From the IMG/VR virus record IMGVR_UViG_3300043470_000280, positions 1 to 49,148 of that record: DNA of 49,148 nt; one strand, written 5' to 3'. The DNA comes from a virus. The translations under genes and the position numbers were made by a program. The notes beneath the pieces were generated by a model, which ran no database searches, was not told the DNA's origin, and worked only from the letters and a program-made list of their open reading frames with translations. Below are positions 42,265 to 49,148 of this stretch, one piece after another; positions within the stretch are counted from its first letter, which is position 1; every line of letters begins with the position of its first letter.

Positions 42265-42601
42265 ATCGTTTAGTTAAGGTGTTTCTTAAAATTAAATACT
42301 CTTTAAATTGCTGTGGACTCAGTTTTTCAGGTGCTTTTATTCCAAATTGTACCCTTTGAGTTTCGTCCATGTAATCGAAATCATCACCTGTTAATGGATT
42401 GATTCTGAAATAAATAAACCCAAAAAACAAAGCGGTTATGGTTGTTGCGTATGCAAGCCACTGAAAAATAGTATCTTGTGATAAATACGACAACACAAAC
42501 AATGGATATATTATCCTTGCTGAACGCGTGTAATTATATGTCTTGCCAAAAATGACTACCCAATAATCAAGAGCGAAGTTTTTTACTATTAAATTTCTCA
42601 T
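42254..42601 (-). CDS. Small membrane protein, unknown
   Basis: 115 residues with two hydrophobic stretches (IIYPLFVLSYL about 30-40 and WLAYATTITALFFGFIYF about 48-65). A hydrophilic C-terminal half follows (DDFDYMDETQRVQFGIKAPEKLSPQQFKEYLILRN). It is AT-rich. It overlaps the following membrane protein gene by 11 nt, suggesting a functional pair. Confidence 0.5.
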   Translation of the reverse strand: MRNLIVKNFALDYWVVIFGKTYNYTRSARIIYPLFVLSYLSQDTIFQWLAYATTITALFFGFIYFRINPLTGDDFDYMDETQRVQFGIKAPEKLSPQQFKEYLILRNTLTKRYGI

Positions 42602-42605
42602 GATG

Positions 42606-42803
42606 TTATTCTTCTTCTATATAAGGAATAGGTTTAAATTCTATGATTTGAAATTTATCATTTCCTTCAATGTTTTCAGCTTGCTCTAAAGAAGAAATCC
42701 AATTTTCATTTATATCTTGTGTAAAATTAAAAACAAACCCTTCTTTATACTCTAGATTCTGTAGCTGGTTAACTATCTCTAATGGTACTATCTTGACTAA
42801 CAT
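42606..42803 (-). CDS. Small acidic protein, unknown
   Basis: 65 residues, acidic (PYIEEE end), alpha/beta. It has 2- and 4-base gaps to its neighbours, which are a receptor-binding-like protein and a membrane protein. It is AT-rich like the surrounding tail-tip region. It may be a small tail-fibre chaperone by position, but nothing proves it. Confidence 0.45.
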   Translation of the reverse strand: MLVKIVPLEIVNQLQNLEYKEGFVFNFTQDINENWISSLEQAENIEGNDKFQIIEFKPIPYIEEE

Positions 42804-42805
42804 GT

Positions 42806-43582
42806 TTAAGATATTAAATTATTTATTATGTCTACTAATGCCCCGTGTTCAGAGTTTGTTAAACTTCCTCCTGCCCAAAAAATTCCTCCTAAAGTTGCGT
42901 TTGAGTATATACTTTCAGTCCTTAATAAAACCACATTAGCTCCACTAAAACTGGAAAAACCTGTTTGAGTTCTATTAGCGACGGTTTTATTTCTAAAAAG
43001 TCTTAATGCAGTACTACTATCTCTATAACCAGCTTTTACCTCTGCGGCTGATGTGTAGTTAAAGGTTGAAGTTAAGTTTGAAAGCGAATTAATCCTTATA
43101 GCGCTAGTTGAAATTGTTAATCGCATTCTGTTATTTGAAAAAGAATTAATTTCGGACATTATTGCTTCAAGACCTAAAGTACCACCATTAACAACCCTTA
43201 ATGCGTATCCCGCACTATTCAATTGATAAATACCTCCACCTTGGTTTGGTGCAAATCCTGTATTAAAATAAGCATCAACTCCATTACCGACAATGCCGCT
43301 ATTAGTCACAAAAGAAAGTCCGCCAAATACTGTTCCCTGAAATAGAGATGGATTTCTTACATCTATTCTTGCGCAATCTAAACTACTATTCCAAAGAAAC
43401 TTCATAGACCTTGTTTTTGACCATATACCAGCATTAACCATATCTATAACAGCTTGGTTATGTCTTTCTTTTGTAAAATTATCAGGATGGGGGATAGACA
43501 ATGCTGTTAGTCTATCAAGATAAGACTGATATTCTGGAGAATATCCTCCTAAAGTAAGCATCATCATTCTTCTCAAACTCAT
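42806..43582 (-). CDS. Candidate tail-tip / receptor-binding protein with lectin-like domain
   Basis: 258 residues. The N-terminal helix (PEYQSYLDRLTALSIPHPDNFTKERHNQAVIDMVNAGIW) is of a type I recall from Flavobacterium-type phage tail proteins. The rest is beta-sandwich-like, rich in Asn, Ser, Thr and Gly, with FWAGGSLTNSEHGALVDIINNLIS at the C-terminus. This domain is often read as a concanavalin-like carbohydrate-binding fold. It directly follows the tail-fibre gene and is AT-rich, which fits an exchangeable host-range module. Confidence 0.55.
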   Translation of the reverse strand: MSLRRMMMLTLGGYSPEYQSYLDRLTALSIPHPDNFTKERHNQAVIDMVNAGIWSKTRSMKFLWNSSLDCARIDVRNPSLFQGTVFGGLSFVTNSGIVGNGVDAYFNTGFAPNQGGGIYQLNSAGYALRVVNGGTLGLEAIMSEINSFSNNRMRLTISTSAIRINSLSNLTSTFNYTSAAEVKAGYRDSSTALRLFRNKTVANRTQTGFSSFSGANVVLLRTESIYSNATLGGIFWAGGSLTNSEHGALVDIINNLIS

Positions 43583-43583
43583 A

Positions 43584-45890
43584 TTAAGCTCTTTGATTAA
43601 TAGAATAAATTATTTCAGTAGAATTAATGTACATACAAAAAATGTAATTAATCTGACTTGTAGCATAATTTCCACTTCCACTTAGTTTTTTAAATGGAGA
43701 AGTAAATGTAGGTGCTGTTCCTGAGTTATGTATAATTACATTGGTTACGCCTATTTCAGCATTTGTTGTATCAACTGATATGTTTCCAGTTTCAGGTGTT
43801 GCAATTGAACCATACAATCTATCTGTTACAAAAGTCAAAACTGTACCTGTTGTAGTACCAGCAGCGGTTGGTAAAGGCGTATACCCTAAAGCAGTCGCAA
43901 CGCTTTTATTCTCCCAAAGTTGTGTAGATGAAGTATAAGCTAATATTTGATTATTTGTCGGACTTGAAATGTTAACGTTATGAAGTTCATCCAACTCCCA
44001 ACCGTTCATAATTTTAACGTATAAACTTCCGTGAATAGCATGGGCATATTCTACATAGCCTATCACAACTATATGGCCAGGGGCTGAGGGTTTAACATTT
44101 GTTATTGCACCTGGAATTGTTGGAGATAAGTAAAGCACATCACCATCTGCCCAAGTTTCCCCTTGTAAACTACCTGTGGTATTGATGTCTTCTAACTGCC
44201 CTACAGTAATAATGAATCCTTCCTGATTCGTAGCGATTGTCTCACATACCAATCCAATAGTGTCCGCGGAATTATTATCGTTATTGGCCTGAGCATAGGC
44301 TACCGCTAATCTTTGACCTTGCGCACCGCTTACCCTAACCGCTGGATATGTCGCTTTTGTTAACGTTGTGTTGGGTGTAACCTTATTAACTACGCGAGCG
44401 ACTAAGTCAACGCCGTTTTTAAGAATAACGTTACCGCCCTTTAGGGTTGTTTCAGTAGAACCTATAGTATCGTTCCAACGAGTAGTACCTACTGATGCTG
44501 TACCAGTAGGAGACGTATCTAAAGTCACTTGCCCTGCCTTCAGTTCAAACTCTCCCAAGTCCACATTTTGTGTTGCGCCTGTGTATGGCACAAAACCAGT
44601 CACAACAGGGATTGTTGGATACGCTATCTGCTTTACATTACCTGACGAATCTCTTACCAATAAACTATCAGAAGTCACTCCTGTATCGGGTGTCTGAGAT
44701 ATTTTTAATTTACCATCAGAACCTATAACAAAAGACTCAGTATACGACGCTCCAGTTTTAAACGTGTATGTTCCTCTTGTTCTATATTCTGTTCCTATTG
44801 TGTTGTCGTCTATAATTATATTTGACTGCGATGCGCTAGGGTTACCCAATACAAAATCCATTTGCGTTTGAGCTCTTTGTATAGATAGTAGCGTATTGCC
44901 GTTTAAGAAATTTCTGTTTGAGTCGTTAATCTTTACAGAGCCAAAGTTATCTTCTGATATTTTACTCCAAACAACGCTTGTCGGAGAATCAAACTTAGCT
45001 ACTCTATTTATTCTACCAACGCCTGTAATCCCAGTGTTAGGCATAGATGTCAACACATAGTCCATTGTTCCAGGGTCCCACACATAGGCCAAGTCTGTAT
45101 CTAGCGCAATATATATGATACCCACCGTTCCTATTGATGGAAACGACGCTAGGTCAGCGTACTCAACAACCTGCTCCTGCGATATAAAAGGATTTACGCC
45201 ATCCTCCCCGTCATTGGTTAGGTCCGAGGTTTTTGTTGGTATTGTGGGCTTGTTTAGTATTTCTCCCAAACCACTTGTTGCGTCCCAGTCGGGCTGAACC
45301 TGATTCACTACAGGGTTTAACGGGTCGGTATTGTCTACGATGTTTCCGCTAACAGACTGAACACCCCCTGGCGCATTTTCTCCAAATCGTATGAGCTCAA
45401 CAGAGTACGCCTTATCCTCTACAAGACCCCCGTTCCCATCAACAAAGGTGAGCTCCACCTCGTAAAAGTTCGGCTCAAGAATTATTTGAGTGACCGACGT
45501 TATATCGAAGATACCGAAAGAATTGGGGTTGTCCGAATTGCATATCGCGACCTGAGATCCTGGCAGTTTTTGTAAGTACTGCTCCACATCCTTACCACCA
45601 GTAGTGAACTTGCTAAGTATGAACGTAGATATCGAGCTGAATGGCACGTTAGGTCCCTGCTGCGGATTGAAGGTTATGGTCCCGTATTTACGAGCCTCTC
45701 CTACCTCAAGGATATCATACACGTATCTAAGGGTCATCCCTATAGATATGGTCTCGCTATTGTTAAAGTACTTAGCGAGCTTCACAGGGGTGAAGTTCTT
45801 GGTCATGTTAAAGGTCTGACTATCAGTACCTATCCACTTATCAGAGCCTACGACATCTGTGTCTATAGCGTATGTTGATATCTTTGTCAT
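43584..45890 (-). CDS. Tail fibre protein
   Basis: 768 residues. The N-terminal anchor (STYAIDTDVVGSDKWIGTD…TKNFTPVKLAKYFN) is one I recall from Bacteroidota phage fibres. Fibre-type shafts follow (GLGEILNKPTIPTKTSDLTNDGEDG, VDLGEFELKAGQVTLD), with a beta-rich tip ending ATSQINYIFCMYINS. The anchor half is higher in GC than the distal half, a usual sign of tip exchange. It is followed by the smaller tip protein gene after one base. Confidence 0.7.
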   Translation of the reverse strand: MTKISTYAIDTDVVGSDKWIGTDSQTFNMTKNFTPVKLAKYFNNSETISIGMTLRYVYDILEVGEARKYGTITFNPQQGPNVPFSSISTFILSKFTTGGKDVEQYLQKLPGSQVAICNSDNPNSFGIFDITSVTQIILEPNFYEVELTFVDGNGGLVEDKAYSVELIRFGENAPGGVQSVSGNIVDNTDPLNPVVNQVQPDWDATSGLGEILNKPTIPTKTSDLTNDGEDGVNPFISQEQVVEYADLASFPSIGTVGIIYIALDTDLAYVWDPGTMDYVLTSMPNTGITGVGRINRVAKFDSPTSVVWSKISEDNFGSVKINDSNRNFLNGNTLLSIQRAQTQMDFVLGNPSASQSNIIIDDNTIGTEYRTRGTYTFKTGASYTESFVIGSDGKLKISQTPDTGVTSDSLLVRDSSGNVKQIAYPTIPVVTGFVPYTGATQNVDLGEFELKAGQVTLDTSPTGTASVGTTRWNDTIGSTETTLKGGNVILKNGVDLVARVVNKVTPNTTLTKATYPAVRVSGAQGQRLAVAYAQANNDNNSADTIGLVCETIATNQEGFIITVGQLEDINTTGSLQGETWADGDVLYLSPTIPGAITNVKPSAPGHIVVIGYVEYAHAIHGSLYVKIMNGWELDELHNVNISSPTNNQILAYTSSTQLWENKSVATALGYTPLPTAAGTTTGTVLTFVTDRLYGSIATPETGNISVDTTNAEIGVTNVIIHNSGTAPTFTSPFKKLSGSGNYATSQINYIFCMYINSTEIIYSINQRA

Positions 45891-46264
45891 TTAACTACAT
45901 ATAGCACTCCAAGTGCCATGGCTAAGTATTTCCAGAAACTCTTTTTTCTCTTTTCCTTTCGTATCACAGCATCCTTCTGAGTAACAATGTTGTTCACAGC
46001 ATCGAGCTCCATCTGCTTCGTGTCAAACGCCTTCTTCAGAGTATCGTTAGCCTCCTTCATTGTTTTAATGCGTTGATTAGCTACCCTTAGCAGACTATCC
46101 AACACCTTTACCTCAGCACAGCATACATCACCCCTGATTAAGTCTTTTATGATTATAGATGCCTGAGTACTATCTAGGACCACCACCTTTTCCTGTGCGC
46201 TCGTCAAAGTAACGTTGCATATCAGAAACAGTGTAACGGTCAACAATCTTAATCTTCTCAACAT
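45887..46264 (-). CDS. Envelope protein with signal peptide and C-terminal membrane segment (spanin candidate)
   Basis: 125 residues. Residues 1-23 form a signal peptide (LLTVTLFLICNVTLTSAQ) with a likely cleavage after SA. The centre is coiled coil (DSLLRVANQRIKTMKEANDTLKKAF). A short hydrophobic C-terminal segment (FWKYLAMALGVLYVV) follows a KRKKS stretch. Signal plus C-terminal anchor is the unimolecular-spanin arrangement. Its gene overlaps the N-anchored coiled-coil gene by 95 nt in another frame, as Rz/Rz1 pairs often do. A clear lipobox is not seen. Confidence 0.5.
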   Translation of the reverse strand: MLRRLRLLTVTLFLICNVTLTSAQEKVVVLDSTQASIIIKDLIRGDVCCAEVKVLDSLLRVANQRIKTMKEANDTLKKAFDTKQMELDAVNNIVTQKDAVIRKEKRKKSFWKYLAMALGVLYVVK

Positions 46265-46514
46265 ACTCTTTCTTTATTTTTTGCCTTTCAACTAGAAGGC
46301 TGTCATACTTTAGTTTTAAGACACTATCTTTTGCTATCTGCTGATAGTATGCCTTTACGTATAGATCTGCTCTCTCGTTTAATCTAATGACCTTGTTTTC
46401 GAGTTCCTCTATATTCTTCTCAGACTCCTTTGAGCTGTTGAAGAAAAAGAAGCAGCTAAGCGCCAAAATAACGCTTATAATAATCCAAAAGATCCTTTCT
46501 CTCTTCAATACCAT
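46170..46514 (-). CDS. N-anchored coiled-coil membrane protein (i-spanin-like)
   Basis: 114 residues. One transmembrane segment (IFWIIISVILALSCFFFF about 8-25) precedes a long helical periplasmic part (KESEKNIEELENKVIRLNERADLYV…). This is the inner-membrane spanin layout. It overlaps the endolysin gene by 59 nt and the following envelope protein gene by 95 nt. Together with the endolysin it probably disrupts the Gram-negative envelope. Confidence 0.6.
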   Translation of the reverse strand: MVLKRERIFWIIISVILALSCFFFFNSSKESEKNIEELENKVIRLNERADLYVKAYYQQIAKDSVLKLKYDSLLVERQKIKKEYVEKIKIVDRYTVSDMQRYFDERTGKGGGPR

Positions 46515-47049
46515 TGAAACCTCCGTTTATAATTCTTGTCACCCTGTTAAGGTCGTCTCTATCGGCAACCTGATTTATTTTCTTGTCTGTCCAGAACCAC
46601 ACCGCAGAAATCATCGCATTTACCTCTTGCTCAAGAAGTTCTGGCTTTGACACGAAGTCTATACCCACGTCCTTGCTTAACTCTCTGTAGTTCGCCCTGC
46701 CTGTTATTTGTATATACCCACGCCCCTTGAATCGCCACCCGTCGCCAGAGTTTACTCCACCATTGCCGTTTTGATTTGCGTACACAAAGTTAGCTATCTG
46801 TTCTGGCTTTCTTGCAAGCATCTCAGCTACCCTTATTTCTGTCGGTGATAGTCTTCTGTCTTTGTTGGTGTCAAAGTCGGACCTGAATATCTTAAGCAGC
46901 CCATCCTTTGAATAGTTAAGATTCTCTACCAATCGCTTTCCACCGCCACTCTCGTGGTGTATCTGAGCGAAGAAGTGAGCCAAACGAAGCGGGGTGTTTA
47001 TGCCGTTTCTGTTTAGTAGTGTTTTGTATTTTGTTGCAAGGGATTTCAT
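46456..47049 (-). CDS. Endolysin, GH19 chitinase-like muramidase
   Basis: 197 residues covering a full glycoside hydrolase 19 domain. It has the catalytic region FAQIHHESGGGKRLVENLNYS with E33 and E42 as the likely acid and base, and WRFKGRGYIQITGRANY in the middle. The C-terminus is NGGFNGIEERKDLLDYYKRYF. It degrades peptidoglycan at lysis. No signal peptide, so release depends on a holin; two small membrane proteins precede it. It overlaps the neighbouring membrane protein by 4 nt. Confidence 0.85.
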   Translation of the reverse strand: MKSLATKYKTLLNRNGINTPLRLAHFFAQIHHESGGGKRLVENLNYSKDGLLKIFRSDFDTNKDRRLSPTEIRVAEMLARKPEQIANFVYANQNGNGGVNSGDGWRFKGRGYIQITGRANYRELSKDVGIDFVSKPELLEQEVNAMISAVWFWTDKKINQVADRDDLNRVTRIINGGFNGIEERKDLLDYYKRYFGA

Positions 47050-47351
47050 TTTGAAAACGTTTTAACCAATAGCGTAGCAAGGGCTGCTAAGACAATACCT
47101 ATAATATACTTGGCCTGCTTCATGTACGTCTCTACCTCTGACTTGAAATCATTTATAACCTCTATCTCGTCCTCAACGTCTTTTATACGGGCAGACATAC
47201 CCTTCTCGGTACTTAATGGGTTGCCCATGATGGCGTTCTTTATATCGCGAACGTCACCAGCAACATCCTCCATTTTTTCTTTTAACTGTCTTTGATGTTG
47301 TTCCAAACGATCTAATCTTTCGCTCTTGGCGTAGTTGCTATCAGGCTCCAT
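47046..47351 (-). CDS. Small membrane protein with coiled coil and C-terminal TM (holin-like candidate)
   Basis: 101 residues from ATG 47351 (MEPDSNYAKSERLDRL…). An in-frame ATG at 47387 would lie deep in the previous gene and give an unlikely N-terminus. Residues 8-75 are charged helix, and the C-terminal TM is YIIGIVLAALATLLVKTF. It overlaps the endolysin gene by 4 nt and the 69-residue membrane protein by 11 nt. C-tail anchored helices like this are often annotated as holin or holin-associated. Confidence 0.55.
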   Translation of the reverse strand: MEPDSNYAKSERLDRLEQHQRQLKEKMEDVAGDVRDIKNAIMGNPLSTEKGMSARIKDVEDEIEVINDFKSEVETYMKQAKYIIGIVLAALATLLVKTFSK

Positions 47352-47550
47352 ATTCAGAAGAATTTTTACTCTTAAACAACTCGACAACAGTGTCCTTGAC
47401 TCCTTGAACCGCCATGTATGTTGTGGCTATTATGACCCAGTCTGTTGACGTGAGCACACCTCTAAACAAGGCTACAGACCCTATTATAAAGACCAACAGC
47501 TTCCTGCTAATCCATTTGCTCTGGTACCTGTCTAAAAATGCTCTTCTCAT
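47341..47550 (-). CDS. Small two-TM protein (holin candidate)
   Basis: 69 residues. Hydrophobic segments lie at about 18-34 (LLVFIIGSVALFRGV) and 38-50 (VIIATTYMAVQGV), with basic N- and mixed C-tails (FLDRYQSKWISRK at the start). Two short TMs plus location next to the endolysin make this the best holin candidate. Function is inferred from context. Confidence 0.5.
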   Translation of the reverse strand: MRRAFLDRYQSKWISRKLLVFIIGSVALFRGVLTSTDWVIIATTYMAVQGVKDTVVELFKSKNSSEYGA

Positions 47551-47569
47551 GCCACTGATATTACAACTG

Positions 47570-47851
47570 CTACCATAACGCTATGATTTTTTTTGCTGTT
47601 GTATCTGTATTAAATACTCTTAAAACTTGAACGGGTAAGAATGTTCCCTTTTGTACATTACTGAAGGTAACGTCGTCACCACCAACAGTTAATACCCTTA
47701 CATCTCCGTAATCACTACCAGTCGTACCCTCTCCAATATAAAGAACACACCCTTCCTTTGTAGGGTTTCCATCCGCTGGATTGGTAATATTAACGTCGTC
47801 ACTTGGGTCTACTAAAATCGCCCTGCCAGGTTGTAGTTTTTGATATGCCAT
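47570..47851 (-). CDS. Spike-base / decoration-like phage protein
   Basis: 93 residues, all beta: MAYQKLQPGRAILVDPSD, VLYIGEGTTGSDYGDVRVLTVGGDDVTFSNVQKGTFLPVQVLRV, ending KKIIALW. The pattern (P-S-D…Y-I/V-G…V-T-F-x-N-V…P-V-x-V…I-A-L-W) matches short virion proteins annotated as spike-base in gene transfer agents and phages, as I recall. A virion surface or tail role is likely; the exact one is unknown. Confidence 0.6.
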   Translation of the reverse strand: MAYQKLQPGRAILVDPSDDVNITNPADGNPTKEGCVLYIGEGTTGSDYGDVRVLTVGGDDVTFSNVQKGTFLPVQVLRVFNTDTTAKKIIALW

Positions 47852-47852
47852 C

Positions 47853-48020
47853 TTATTTCTTTTTTGTGAATAATAACTTGTTTATCTTTAGGTCAGGGTT
47901 ATTTAGCTTAGCCTTTCGAGCGGCGCACCCGCAGTCCTTCCCTGTTGTCTTCTTGTATAAGTCGGCCAAGGCTGCCGCCCCAGTCTTCTTAGCTAATTTC
48001 TCTATCTTATCTCCTAACAT
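47853..48020 (-). CDS. Small basic protein with CGC motif
   Basis: 55 residues from ATG 48020 (MLGDKIEKLAKKTGA…). The open frame runs further upstream, but those residues look like antisense translation of the next gene. KDCGCAARKAKLN is a short motif I recall from Bacteroidota phages in small structural-cluster proteins. It ends in Lys-rich residues, and its end is 1 base before the spike-base-like gene. Function unknown. Confidence 0.55.
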   Translation of the reverse strand: MLGDKIEKLAKKTGAAALADLYKKTTGKDCGCAARKAKLNNPDLKINKLLFTKKK

Positions 48021-48024
48021 ATGT

Positions 48025-48309
48025 TTAGTATTTACCTCTCCTGTTCCCTGGGTTTGACGTCTTTCTACCCCCAGCCTTCCAGAGCTCTGTGCACGCAAGG
48101 TGTCGGGCTGTCCCTGGCTGTGCGGTAGAACACTTGTGTCGGGCCTTGAAGCTCTTCCTTGCGGCAGACGAGTAGTTGTTGCCGTAGCCCTTGGCCCCCG
48201 CATGGACTAACTTCTCCTTGCCGTCAACGCAGTACAGCTTCATTATCTTCTTCCCAGGTCTTGTGGAGGGCCTCACCTCCCCACATCTCATCTTACTTTT
48301 TACGCCCAT
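48025..48309 (-). CDS. Basic small virion-type protein
   Basis: 94 residues from ATG 48309 (MGVKSKMRCGEV…). The frame upstream is open but overlaps the next gene heavily, so this start is preferred. It is highly basic with four cysteines and GYGNNYSSAARKSFKARHKCSTAQ, a signature I recall from phage minor proteins. It overlaps the neighbouring gene by 17 nt. It may be a packaged DNA-associated protein, by composition only. Confidence 0.55.
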   Translation of the reverse strand: MGVKSKMRCGEVRPSTRPGKKIMKLYCVDGKEKLVHAGAKGYGNNYSSAARKSFKARHKCSTAQPGTARHLACTELWKAGGRKTSNPGNRRGKY

Positions 48310-48571
48310 TTCCTCTCGCTCTTTTATCGCCAGCCATCGCTGTCTTTGACCCCCTGTTAACCGATGCCTTCTGTAGCTTCGTCCCGTTCTTTGTGTGTGC
48401 GACATCAAGGCCATCCCCATTGCCATAGGTTCCCCTCTTACGGTTCTCCTTGTTTAGCTCAACCCTTTTCTTTACCTCGCGAGCCTTCTTGTTGTACTCC
48501 TTCTGGTACTCAAGGCGCTTCTTGCGGGCCTCTGGGTTTGACTTATAGTATGCTGATGTTTTGCCTGGCAT
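48293..48571 (-). CDS. Basic small phage protein ('RKRLEYQKEYNKK…RGTYGNGDG' type)
   Basis: 92 residues, basic throughout. PEARKKRLEYQKEYNKK looks like a helix, followed by KRGTYGNGDGLDVAHTKNG and AMAGDKRARGNGRKK. I recall this pattern from small proteins of many marine and Bacteroidota phages, without a confirmed function. The start codon overlaps the TAA of the upstream gene by one base. Confidence 0.6.
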   Translation of the reverse strand: MPGKTSAYYKSNPEARKKRLEYQKEYNKKAREVKKRVELNKENRKRGTYGNGDGLDVAHTKNGTKLQKASVNRGSKTAMAGDKRARGNGRKK

Positions 48572-48705
48572 TACTTCTTCTTTTTGTTTTTACCTGCCTT
48601 AGACAACGCAATAGCTATCGCCTGCTTGCGTGGCCGACCAGCCTTTATCTCTGTTCTAATATTCTCTGATACCACCTTCTGTGACTTCCCTTTCTTTAAC
48701 GGCAT
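48571..48705 (-). CDS. Short basic protein ([14 protein letters not shown] type)
   Basis: 44 residues: [20 protein letters not shown]…[18 protein letters not shown]…, ending in lysines. It is one amphipathic helix bordered by basic tails. The [10 protein letters not shown] segment is common in short phage and host proteins of the DUF6496 kind as I recall. It shares one base with the start of the downstream gene. Confidence 0.6.
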   Translation of the reverse strand: MPLKKGKSQKVVSENIRTEIKAGRPRKQAIAIALSKAGKNKKKK

Positions 48706-48708
48706 CGC

Positions 48709-49050
48709 CTATCTCTTTACTGATTTAACTCTCTTACCCATCCCGACCCTTGACTTCTCACGCTTCTTCGACTCTAGCCTTGACGTGCCCATCTCGGCCT
48801 TAGTGACTGGCGTCTTTGACGACACCCTCTTGGTTGGCCTACAGTACTCGTTACTGCCTCCGCCTCCGCAGGGCTTACCAGTCCTCGTATCTTCCCATCG
48901 CTCGCTCTCCCATCGCTTTAGGCTCGCTCCCTTCTCTGTCTTCTTGACCACCCCCTTGGCCTTACGACACTTAGCTATCGCTTGGGATGCCCTTGCCGAT
49001 GGGAACACGTCATACTGGGCCTTGACCTTCTTGTAGCAGGAGTCCTTCAT
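48709..49050 (-). CDS. Basic virion-type protein with CYKKVK…PSARAS…CRK motif
   Basis: 113 residues. The N-terminal unit KDSCYKKVKAQYDVFPSARASQAIAKCRKAKG is a motif (CY-KVK-Y…PSA-ASGA…CRK) often seen in phage minor proteins with unknown function. The middle has ERWEDTRTGKPCGGGG and EYCRPTKRVSSKTPVTKAE, and the end is strongly basic. GC-rich relative to the rest of the window. The ATG shares one base with the stop of the gene running in from the right edge. Confidence 0.6.
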   Translation of the reverse strand: MKDSCYKKVKAQYDVFPSARASQAIAKCRKAKGVVKKTEKGASLKRWESERWEDTRTGKPCGGGGSNEYCRPTKRVSSKTPVTKAEMGTSRLESKKREKSRVGMGKRVKSVKR

Positions 49051-49148
49051 TAGCTATACACACGGATCTCGACGGTCGTGTTTGACAACTGATTATCCCC
49101 TGACGTTGTTATGGTTATTAAATCAGCCGCGTCATACGAGGCGGATAT
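49050..49148 (-). CDS. C-terminal fragment of an upstream gene (cut by window edge)
   Basis: The last 32 codons of a frame entering from the right, ending with TAA at 49052-49050: ISASYDAADLITITTSGDNQ…EIRVYS. It is beta-like and rich in Ser and Thr, as in virion surface proteins. The stop shares a base with the next ATG. Only the end is visible, so no product is assigned. Confidence 0.55.
   Translation of the reverse strand: MSASYDAADLITITTSGDNQLSNTTVEIRVYS

Noticed and set aside
48159-49036. + strand frames of 89-150 codons at the right end
   Set aside because: They lie opposite five compact - strand genes with 1-17-base junctions and arise from the high GC content.
1-49148. tRNA, rRNA, insertion sequences, direct terminal repeats
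   Set aside because: No cloverleaf, rRNA stretch, transposase motif or end-to-end repeat was seen by eye; the window ends inside genes, so termini cannot be judged.

Overview
The window is one contiguous stretch of a tailed-phage (podovirus-like) genome whose host is most likely a Bacteroidota bacterium. The phage assignment rests on a terminase–portal–scaffold–major capsid–connector–tail series, a GH19 endolysin with neighbouring membrane proteins, and giant internal virion proteins. The host assignment rests on a VirE-N/BT4734-type primase-helicase, several exact matches to the Bacteroidota -7 promoter element (TAnnTTTG), and small proteins of types I recall from Bacteroidota phages. The virion gene order and several protein signatures recall crAss-like phages. 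That is a memory-based comparison, and no crAss-type polymerase is visible here.

Layout. Positions 1-11745 (+ strand) hold the early/replication block: primase-SF3 helicase, SF2 helicase, VRR-NUC nuclease, DnaA domain-IV-like protein, metallophosphoesterase and dNMP kinase, plus many small genes that overlap by a few bases. Positions 49148-11742 (- strand) hold the late block. Read in its direction it runs: small basic proteins, decoration/spike-base-like protein, lysis genes, tail fibre and receptor-binding-like proteins, small membrane proteins, terminase, portal, scaffold, capsid, connectors, a gp10-like tail protein, internal virion proteins, a ferritin, and a 2363-aa polyvalent protein. 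The two blocks converge on a hairpin terminator at 11728-11762, where their stop codons overlap.

The most unusual part is 6510-8690. This AT-rich insert between two phage genes consists of small unrelated ORFs separated by five integron attC-like sites. Each site has TAACG…, an imperfect inverted-repeat stem, then CNG(A/C)TGTTA. The start of most segments is complementary to its own end, exactly as integron cassette ends should be. No integrase is in the window, and the last site is incomplete. In two cassettes the ORF runs in from the upstream attC, so that site supplies the start codon. This looks like a cassette array embedded in a phage genome.

Other notable points are a ferritin with its ferroxidase ligands retained, lying between giant ejected-type proteins; a GroES-like protein next to the terminase genes; a shared phage promoter motif (T-run, TAnnTTTG, A-run); and mosaic base composition inside several large genes. 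No tRNA, rRNA, CRISPR array or insertion sequence was seen. No gene-free stretch exceeds about 160 bases.
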